NCBI GenBank assembly: GCA_964536565.1
Contig: CAZHXK010000023.1
Location: forward strand, 1-18,191
DNA from: GCA-002688135 sp964536565
GTDB taxonomy: Bacteria > Patescibacteriota > Patescibacteriia > Magasanikbacterales > GCA-002688135
Length of the DNA stretch: 18,191 bases
Direction of reading: 5' to 3'
The notes under the pieces were generated by a model, which was given only the letters and a program-made list of their open reading frames with translations, did no database searches and was not told the origin of the DNA. Shown here one piece after another: positions 13,440 to 18,191 of the stretch. Both the position numbers and the translations under genes were made by a program. The stretch's first letter is position 1, and the number at the start of each line of letters is the position of its first letter.

Positions 13440-13571
13440 TATGTGTATTTGTGAGCGTCCCGGTGTATTGTCTCTTCTCACTCATACCATTGTCAGTAAT
13501 GTGAGCCTATTAGTCTGGATGATTACGACAGACGCTAGCATCTATATGGTCCGGATTCCGGGCCTTTTTTT
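13440..13571 (+). ncRNA. Candidate small RNA ending in an orphan terminator
   Basis: No convincing gene lies here, yet a strong plus-strand terminator closes the segment. Before it are a nested hairpin (CTCA 13477-13480 with TGAG 13501-13504, inner CATT/AATG) and GTCTG (13513-13517) with CAGAC (13529-13533). No clear -35/-10 pair is visible upstream on the plus strand, and none of the standard RNAs (SRP, RNase P, tmRNA) is recognisable. It could instead be an insulator terminator upstream of tRNA-Lys. Confidence 0.3.
13548..13571 (+). terminator. Orphan terminator upstream of tRNA-Lys
   Basis: GGTCCGG (13548-13554), loop ATT, CCGGGCC (13558-13564), seven T. It is GC-rich with one wobble pair. 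No protein gene precedes it on the plus strand. Confidence 0.85.
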
Positions 13572-13588
13572 ATTCCCACAGCAGTCTC

Positions 13589-13617
13589 TCGACAAAATAC
13601 GCGTTGATTGATACTAT
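13589..13617 (+). promoter_or_regulatory. Promoter of tRNA-Lys
   Basis: TCGACA (13589-13594), 17 bp, TACTAT (13612-13617) with an extended TGA. The start is expected near 13624, about 12 nt before the mature tRNA. Confidence 0.68.
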
Positions 13618-13635
13618 ATTGCCACAAACAACTGA

Positions 13636-13707
13636 GGGACGGTAACTCAATGGTAGAGTATCTGCCTTTTAAGCAGAGAGTTCTGGGTTCGAGCCCCAGC
13701 CGTCCCA
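13636..13707 (+). tRNA. tRNA-Lys (anticodon TTT)
   Basis: 72 nt. Acceptor GGGACGG/CCGTCCC with discriminator A, anticodon stem TCTGC/GCAGA with loop CTTTTAA (anticodon TTT), T arm CTGGG TTCGAGC CCCAG. CCA is not encoded. Confidence 0.96.
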
Positions 13708-13747
13708 AAAGTAAAAGCCGAGCGAAAGCTCGGTTTTTGCTTTTGGG
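13704..13747. terminator. Bidirectional terminator for tRNA-Lys and the murG operon
   Basis: Core CCGAGC (13718-13723), GAAA loop, GCTCGG (13728-13733), then TTTTT on the plus strand. On the minus strand the same stem is followed by CTTTTACTTTT and would end the nifU-to-murG transcript. The stem can extend outward by CCCAAAAG (13704-13711) with CTTTTGGG (13740-13747), which takes in the last three acceptor bases and the discriminator of the tRNA. Confidence 0.82.
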
Positions 13748-13808
13748 ATGGGTATTGGACCCGTGGTTCGTTCAGTGGAGAAATATCCAGCTTTACGAGA
13801 TGCTTTAT

Positions 13809-14921
13809 TTATTCTGAAGAATGTACAGCTTCCTTTATCACCTCCACCAACTTCTCGTGTGCGTCAGGTTTGTTGAGTCGTTCTGCTCTCATCGCAAGTC
13901 GGTTTCTATCCGCTGGGTCATTGAGTAGATCGAGTACGACGCGTGATAGCTCAGTCGATCCCGCTGTCATGCTCACCATCTCTGCAGCCTGCTTTTCAAC
14001 AAAGAATTGCGCATTTTCTACTTGATGAGATTTCGGAATAGGCATCAGCACAGAAGCTTTGCCCAGAGCGGCTACCTCAGACAGACTCGAAAGACCTGCA
14101 CGCATAATGACTATATCTGCGACTGCATACGCATCTGCCATTTCATCGTCTAAAAAGAATTCGAACGTGTGATATCGTTTGGCCAATTTTTTATTGTGTT
14201 CGCGTATTGCAGGGGCAATCACTTGCTTCCCCTGTCCGGTTATATGAATAACCTGAGCTTTTTCTAATATGTTAGGCAAGCTGAGTGCGAGTGTTTTGTT
14301 AAGGCTCGTAGCGCCAGTACCACCACCAAACGCGAGTATGGTCTGCATATCGGGATCCAGGTGGAAGTGCGCATATCCTCTATCTCTATTTCCTCGTCGC
14401 AGAGCTGTCCTGATCGGATTTCCTGTGTGCGAACTTTTTACTTCATTCAACTCCTTCATTGTGTGCTCAAACGTTGCAGTCGTTCGCTTAGCAAAGAGTC
14501 GCATGATTTTATTCGCCAGGCCTGTTCGGATATCCTGATGATGCACAACACTTGGAATTCGTATGAACCAACCTACTATGTGCAGCGGAACACTCACGTA
14601 GCCACCCGCGGAAACCATGACGTGTGGTCGAAAGCTCAGTAGGATTATCAGCGCATGGAGGAATACAAATGGCGAGATGAGAATATCGCGAACATTTTTG
14701 AGGCTTGAGTATCGACGCCATTTAATTGACGTCATAGCCTTGAAGTCGATGTTGTGAGAACGAACTACAATTTTTTCTACGCCTCCAAACGTCCCCACCC
14801 ACAAAATTTCAGCGTTCTTGTATTGTTTACGAATCTCATCAGCAACCGCAATAAGTGGCATGACAGGACCGAGTGTCCCACCACCAGAAAGAAGCACTTT
14901 GATATATTTTTCGTTTTTCAT
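13809..14921 (-). CDS. murG: MurG, lipid II-forming GlcNAc transferase
   Basis: 370 residues. MurG transfers GlcNAc from UDP-GlcNAc to lipid I at the inner membrane face. The GT-B fold shows two Gly-rich loops, LSGGGTLGPVMPLIAVADEI (11-30) and AFGGGTGATSLNKTL, the middle SAGGYVSVPLHI and IPSVVHHQDIRTGLANK, and the donor-binding MRAGLSSLSEVAALGKASVL...HQVENAQFF with the conserved Glu and Gln. In place of the usual GGTGGHVFP the first loop reads GGTLGPVMP, so the conserved His is Pro19. The start ATG overlaps the ftsW stop (ATGA, 14921-14918). It is last in the nifU-mraY-ftsW-murG unit and ends at a shared terminator. Confidence 0.92.
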   Translation of the reverse strand: MKNEKYIKVLLSGGGTLGPVMPLIAVADEIRKQYKNAEILWVGTFGGVEKIVVRSHNIDFKAMTSIKWRRYSSLKNVRDILISPFVFLHALIILLSFRPHVMVSAGGYVSVPLHIVGWFIRIPSVVHHQDIRTGLANKIMRLFAKRTTATFEHTMKELNEVKSSHTGNPIRTALRRGNRDRGYAHFHLDPDMQTILAFGGGTGATSLNKTLALSLPNILEKAQVIHITGQGKQVIAPAIREHNKKLAKRYHTFEFFLDDEMADAYAVADIVIMRAGLSSLSEVAALGKASVLMPIPKSHQVENAQFFVEKQAAEMVSMTAGSTELSRVVLDLLNDPADRNRLAMRAERLNKPDAHEKLVEVIKEAVHSSE

Positions 14922-16042
14922 GCGTGTTTGTCCGCTGAAATATTAAGTACGATTCCCATCGCAGCTAGTAAAGAGAGCATTGCGGAGCCTCCGTGCGACA
15001 CGAAAGGAAGTGGTACACCTGTTAAAGGCATTATACCAATAATCGCTCCAATATTCACTATTGACTGAATGAGAATCCATGAGACGACCCCAATAATAAA
15101 AAACTGCGCGAATTCTTCTTTATTTCTTTTGACTATTTTGAGCATACGCATGCCGAAGTATGTGAGTATGACTACGAACATAACAGAGACTACAAATCCC
15201 ATCTCTTCCGACATAACCGCAAATATTGAATCTGATGTGACCTCAGGAAGATAGAGAAACTTCTGGCGTGATTGCCCTAACCCGAGACCGAGCAAACCAC
15301 CTGATCCCACCGCAATGAGCGCCTGATTAAGCTGATAGCCAGCACCCTGCGTGTCGAGAGATGGATTGATAAATGTGAGCAGTCGTGCGATACGGTATGG
15401 AGCTATCGCAATGAGACCTGCGATACCTGCAACACCGACACCTCCTAATATCCCGATGTGTTTCATTGTTGCACCAGAGACAAAGAACATAGTTACTGCA
15501 ATCAACGCGATGATGATCATGGTTCCTACATCAGGCTGGACTGCGAGAAGTCCGCATACAATTCCAAGGATAAGAGAAAAAGGCAGGAGTCCTTTGTATA
15601 AATCCTGTCGATCCAACTGAGGCTTTGCAGCGAGCCAGCCAGCAAGCCCAATAATAAATGTTAGTTTTGCGAATTCTGCTGGCTGAAGATGGATGGGTCC
15701 AATAACAATCCAACTTTGAGATGTTCCGTAGCCCGCCGCAAGAGGTGTTGCAAAAACTGCGACCAACATCACCACTGTAAGGCCAAGAAACAGCTTATAG
15801 TACTTAAACCATATTCTGTATGGTACGCGCATTAAAATGAGCATTGCTATGACACCCGGAATGATTCCGTTAATTATCTGTCCTTTTATAAAGTGATAGC
15901 TGTCGCCGAAGCGTTCAAAGCCCACTGGTGAAGATGCGGATGCAAGCGTTAATAAACCAAAAATTATCAACACGACGAGTGTACTGATAATTATATTATC
16001 GTATTTAGACGGAGTCTTCTTTTTCTTAGATCGCGGTCTCAT
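14918..16042 (-). CDS. ftsW: FtsW-type SEDS peptidoglycan polymerase
   Basis: 374 residues from the ATG at 16042. SEDS glycosyltransferase that polymerises lipid II at the septum together with a class B PBP. A basic start (RPRSKKKKTPSK) is followed by about ten membrane helices. Motifs: QPAEFAKL, QPDVGTMIIIALIAVTMFF, YQLNQALIAVGSGGLLGLGLGQS, RQKFLYLPEVTSDSIFAV with EEMGF, and PLTGVPLPFVSHGGSAM (usually SYGGSS). The place next to mraY and murG favours FtsW over RodA. A longer frame opens at 16111, but the ATG at 16042 overlaps the mraY stop (GC-ATGA) and starts at the basic segment, so it is chosen. No penicillin-binding partner is in the window. Confidence 0.92.
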   Translation of the reverse strand: MRPRSKKKKTPSKYDNIIISTLVVLIIFGLLTLASASSPVGFERFGDSYHFIKGQIINGIIPGVIAMLILMRVPYRIWFKYYKLFLGLTVVMLVAVFATPLAAGYGTSQSWIVIGPIHLQPAEFAKLTFIIGLAGWLAAKPQLDRQDLYKGLLPFSLILGIVCGLLAVQPDVGTMIIIALIAVTMFFVSGATMKHIGILGGVGVAGIAGLIAIAPYRIARLLTFINPSLDTQGAGYQLNQALIAVGSGGLLGLGLGQSRQKFLYLPEVTSDSIFAVMSEEMGFVVSVMFVVILTYFGMRMLKIVKRNKEEFAQFFIIGVVSWILIQSIVNIGAIIGIMPLTGVPLPFVSHGGSAMLSLLAAMGIVLNISADKHA

Positions 16043-17073
16043 GCTATGAGATTGATATCCATGAGAGCCAGAGCAAGACCAACAACCGCCAGCACCCCCG
16101 ATATCATCCATGCGCGCATAACGATTTGCGGTTCGGGCCAGCCTATCGCCTCAAAATGATGATGAATCGGCGCTACCTTGAAAACCTTTTTATTTCTGAA
16201 TTTTTTCGATGCGAGTTGGATAATGACTGAGAGCGATTCGATGACGAATGGAAGACAAATTATGGGCAACAACAGCGCATAATTGGTTAACATAGCGACA
16301 ATACCAAGCGTAACACCTAGAGACATCGCACCGGTATCCCCAAGAAAAAACCGTGCTGGATGAATGTTGTACCACAGAAAGGCCACAATACCACCCGCAA
16401 TGACAGCACATAACGCAGCAAGATCAAATTTACCTTGTGCGAATGCGATTGCACCAAATGCTCCATATGCAGCCAGGAGCAATCCTCCAGCTAGGCCATC
16501 GAGCCCATCCGCCTCATTAACTGAAAAGCTTGTCGAAACAATGATGATAATAAACACAGGAATATACCACCACCCTAGCTCGAAGTTGCCTACAAATGGA
16601 ATGCGGAAAACATCCCAATCAAGTTTGTAGAAAAACCACCAAGATCCAATCGCTGCAATCACCGTATAGATGAATAGTCTATGTCTCGCACGAATACCCC
16701 CACCATGCGCTCCTATCCCCTTCACGTTCAAATAGTCGTCCACTATTCCTACCAGAGCAGACATGACGAGTGCCCCAAGCGGAAGCCATGTTTCGGAGCG
16801 AGATAAAAAGTCGAGATCGTCAAAGCCTGGTAGCCAGTGCGGTACAAAGGCAAGAATCAAAACCGTCACCCAGATGAGTATACCCCCCATCGTTGGTGTA
16901 CCAGCCTTCTTTGCATGGAGTTGATTGTATATAGGTGTTTCTGATGCAGGCCGAATCCCCTTTCCCATTCGAGCTGCGCGCAGGAATTTAATGAGGGACG
17001 GCGCCCAGACAATGGCGATAAAAAAACTTAGTGTTGCAAGTATGAAAATTGATGTCAGCTCAGTTGATGGCAT
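16039..17073 (-). CDS. mraY: MraY, phospho-MurNAc-pentapeptide transferase
   Basis: 344 residues from the ATG at 17073. MraY joins phospho-MurNAc-pentapeptide to undecaprenyl phosphate to make lipid I. Ten membrane helices are predicted. Catalytic and family motifs: KKAGTPTMGGILIW, VGIVDDYLNV (Mg-binding Asp pair), NEADGLDGLAGG, FFLGDTGAMSLG and the loop PIHHHFEAIGWPE. The ATG follows the upstream stop after one base (TAA-T-ATG), which is preferred to the longer frame from 17094. A Gly/Arg/His insertion GIGAHGGGIRARHR replaces the usual short loop after DDY. There is no Shine-Dalgarno. The gene is coupled to ftsW by an ATGA overlap. Confidence 0.94.
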   Translation of the reverse strand: MPSTELTSIFILATLSFFIAIVWAPSLIKFLRAARMGKGIRPASETPIYNQLHAKKAGTPTMGGILIWVTVLILAFVPHWLPGFDDLDFLSRSETWLPLGALVMSALVGIVDDYLNVKGIGAHGGGIRARHRLFIYTVIAAIGSWWFFYKLDWDVFRIPFVGNFELGWWYIPVFIIIIVSTSFSVNEADGLDGLAGGLLLAAYGAFGAIAFAQGKFDLAALCAVIAGGIVAFLWYNIHPARFFLGDTGAMSLGVTLGIVAMLTNYALLLPIICLPFVIESLSVIIQLASKKFRNKKVFKVAPIHHHFEAIGWPEPQIVMRAWMISGVLAVVGLALALMDINLIA

Positions 17074-17074
17074 A

Positions 17075-17440
17075 TTATGCGTTGAGAGATACAATAAGAA
17101 CCGCTGATATGAGTAAGAAGATGTGAAGGAGATTTGTTAGTGTAACTAAGAATAGACTTGTCATACGTGCTTTCTTGAACATCGTATATGCAAGTCCGGT
17201 ATTCGCCAGAGCAATAATTAATCCAATAATTGGCAGTGCAAAGATTTGCCCCTTGGATCCAACGAAGTCTACTCCGACTCCTACTGTGTAATGTAGAAAA
17301 GTTGCATCTGTGTAAAGACGAATATGCGAGACGATATACATCCACAGCGCAAACTGAAGCACTCCAGTGATAGACAGTTGAATGAGTACGAATCGGTTCT
17401 TATAAAACCGAGCAAATGCGTAGCGAAGTTGTTCAAGCAT
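17075..17440 (-). CDS. Small three-TM membrane protein upstream of mraY, unknown function
   Basis: 121 residues. A basic N-terminus (RYAFARFYKNR) and three hydrophobic segments (about 18-36, 65-86 and 94-118). The second segment is preceded by HYTVGVGVDFVGSKGQIFALP. The family is not named here. The pattern (an HY...G.D..G....L..LP loop and three helices) fits small CPR membrane proteins found near wall or division genes, from memory and not checked. It starts 14 nt after the nifU stop without a Shine-Dalgarno and ends one base before mraY, so it is almost certainly co-translated with lipid I synthesis genes. Confidence 0.74.
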   Translation of the reverse strand: MLEQLRYAFARFYKNRFVLIQLSITGVLQFALWMYIVSHIRLYTDATFLHYTVGVGVDFVGSKGQIFALPIIGLIIALANTGLAYTMFKKARMTSLFLVTLTNLLHIFLLISAVLIVSLNA

Positions 17441-17454
17441 AGTATGAGTTGACT

Positions 17455-17793
17455 CTATTCCCCTTCTTCCTGACCCAGGAGTTCAAAAAACCATTTATCT
17501 TCGTCCGATTGTTTTGAACAACATGCACCTTTTTTGTCGTCACAACATTCCTTTTCCTTGTCGTCCACTGCAATCACCTGTTTGATCGATGGAACTTGAG
17601 AGATTATTTCAGCTTCGATTCCCATCTTCAATGTCACCTGAGACATGGGACATCCCTGACATGCACCTTCAAGTTTCACACGAACTATCCCTTCTTTTTC
17701 ATCTACCCCAATAAGCATCACATTTCCCTTGTGCATTTCGAGCGCTGGTCTAATTTTTTCAAGGCATTCCTCTACTTTTTGAGTCGCATTCAT
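17455..17793 (-). CDS. NifU C-terminal-domain Fe-S scaffold protein with a Cys-rich tail
   Basis: 112 residues. Residues 5-75 form a NifU C-terminal (Nfu) domain: VEECLEKIRPALEMHKGNVMLIGV, VRVKLEGACQGCPMSQVTLKMGIEAEI, with the cluster-binding Cys45-x2-Cys48. In the family this motif bridges a [4Fe-4S] cluster in a dimer for delivery to apoproteins. After the domain is an unusual tail with Cys83-Cys84 and Cys91-Cys92 (CCDDKKGACC), then an acidic end (WFFELLGQEEGE). It is first in the mraY-ftsW-murG unit. The ATG is 8 nt after the -10, which suggests a leaderless mRNA. Confidence 0.88.
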   Translation of the reverse strand: MNATQKVEECLEKIRPALEMHKGNVMLIGVDEKEGIVRVKLEGACQGCPMSQVTLKMGIEAEIISQVPSIKQVIAVDDKEKECCDDKKGACCSKQSDEDKWFFELLGQEEGE

Positions 17794-17801
17794 AGATACA
17801 T

Positions 17802-17830
17802 AGTGTACTTATTTATATACATACAGTCAA
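17802..17830 (-). promoter_or_regulatory. Promoter of the nifU-mraY-ftsW-murG operon, leaderless arrangement
   Basis: TTGACT (17830-17825), 17 bp, TACACT (17807-17802). Eight bases separate the -10 from the ATG at 17793. Confidence 0.68.
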
Positions 17831-17864
17831 TGAAACCTGTGTATTCTTCGTTCGTGTATCACCA

Positions 17865-17893
17865 TTGACAAGAGGTCTTGATTGTGGTACTAT
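17865..17893 (+). promoter_or_regulatory. Promoter of the CinA-like gene
   Basis: Consensus TTGACA (17865-17870), 17 bp, TACTAT (17888-17893) with an extended TGG. The leader is about 54 nt and carries a GGAG before the ATG. Confidence 0.75.
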
Positions 17894-17953
17894 TTTGAGC
17901 TGTTCATTCTACTTTACGTGTCCCTGAAATATCGATAGACCTTGGAGAAATAC

Positions 17954-18191
17954 ATGACTCACGTTTCATTTGATGAGAAGGCATTCCTGAACGCTATACA
18001 GCAGTTGCACGCGAGCCCACACACACTCGTGCTCTCGACGACTGGTTGTGCGCAGCATCTTGCGGGGCGTATTTGCGACGTAGCAGGTTCTTCTGCAACA
18101 TTGCTCAATAGCCACCATGTCTACTCCCGTACTTCGCGGGTGCGCTATCAGAGGAGAAATGTCATTCCGAAAGATGGCGAAGGTGGCTCTG
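17954..18191 (+). CDS. CinA C-terminal-domain-like protein, N-terminal fragment
   Basis: 79 codons are visible, open to the window edge. The stretch LVLSTTGCAQHLAGRICDV followed by AGSSATLLNSHHVYS resembles the CinA/YgaD amidase domain (ESCTGG..A...T..PGSS......V.YS), with TTGCAQ in place of ESCTGG. CinA-type domains deamidate nicotinamide mononucleotide in some bacteria. Here the active-site loop differs, so activity is uncertain. GGAG (17944-17947) ends 6 nt before the ATG, and a strong promoter lies upstream. It is divergent from the nifU operon. The assignment is by pattern and could be wrong because the gene is cut. Confidence 0.5.
   Translation, partial: MTHVSFDEKAFLNAIQQLHASPHTLVLSTTGCAQHLAGRICDVAGSSATLLNSHHVYSRTSRVRYQRRNVIPKDGEGGS

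Noticed and set aside
13114..13611. Plus-strand frame running through the translin promoter and the orphan terminator
   Set aside because: It is antisense to translin, lacks a start signal and reads through a strong terminator and a tRNA promoter.
13608..13817. Plus-strand frame over tRNA-Lys
   Set aside because: It translates the tRNA and its terminator.
16043..16111. Upstream start for ftsW at 16111
   Set aside because: The added residues (Gly/Cys/Ser-rich) are an out-of-frame reading of the mraY end; the ATGA overlap at 16042 is the natural start.
1..18191. UGA-as-glycine genetic code
   Set aside because: ftsX, mraY, ftsW and the PH-domain gene end at TGA at the expected place, and no conserved protein is interrupted by TGA.
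1..18191. CRISPR array, insertion sequence, prophage or integrase
   Set aside because: No regularly spaced repeats, transposase or phage genes were seen on either strand.

Overview
The window looks like a piece of a chromosome from a Candidate Phyla Radiation (Patescibacteria) bacterium. This is an inference. It rests on compact gene spacing, short and divergent Mur/Fts proteins (a MurE without a full N-terminal domain, a MurG lacking the usual catalytic-site His), several small membrane proteins of CPR type, a translin-family protein and tRNAs without an encoded CCA. TGA is used as a stop (ftsX, mraY, ftsW, the PH-domain gene), so the recoded UGA=Gly code of Gracilibacteria/Absconditabacteria does not apply.

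Layout. 1-215: 5' end of a secreted subtilisin-like protease (minus), divergent from 298-1677, a membrane sugar-1-phosphate transferase (plus). 1787-3512 (minus): mscS - DUF167 - VKOR. 3576-3998 (minus): DUF1761-like membrane protein. 4082-4999 (minus): SPFH-like two-TM protein with a strong promoter. 5171-6924 (minus): ftsE - ftsX - tRNA-Gln(TTG). 7007-8190 (plus): a small membrane protein, tRNA-Thr(CGT), and a two-gene unit of a zinc-ribbon peptide and a small membrane protein. 8253-13391 (minus): one six-gene run, translin - GT2 - murD - murE - PH-domain protein - ftsB. 13548-13707 (plus): an orphan terminator and tRNA-Lys(TTT). 13809-17793 (minus): a five-gene run, nifU-like - membrane protein - mraY - ftsW - murG. 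17954-end (plus): start of a CinA-like gene.

Function. Most of the window is a rearranged dcw (division and cell wall) region. MurD and MurE extend the stem peptide, MraY and MurG make lipid I and lipid II, FtsW polymerises lipid II, FtsB belongs to the divisome core, and FtsEX controls septal hydrolases. murD has left its usual place between mraY and ftsW. Non-canonical members (translin, GT2, PH-domain, NifU-like) share the same transcription units.

The least expected signals are in expression architecture. (1) Four first genes (mscS, ftsE, translin, nifU) have a -10 hexamer 7-8 nt before the ATG, which predicts leaderless mRNAs. (2) The genes inside the murein operons have no Shine-Dalgarno sequence and are joined by ATGA overlaps or by a stop codon, one base, then ATG. 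(3) The tRNA-Gln promoter is embedded in the ftsX stop codon and terminator hairpin, placed so that tRNA transcripts should start at the first base of the hairpin's 3' arm. (4) A translin-family protein with the TRAX-type E/E/D catalytic residues leads a murein operon. All are read from sequence alone; none has been tested by search or experiment.
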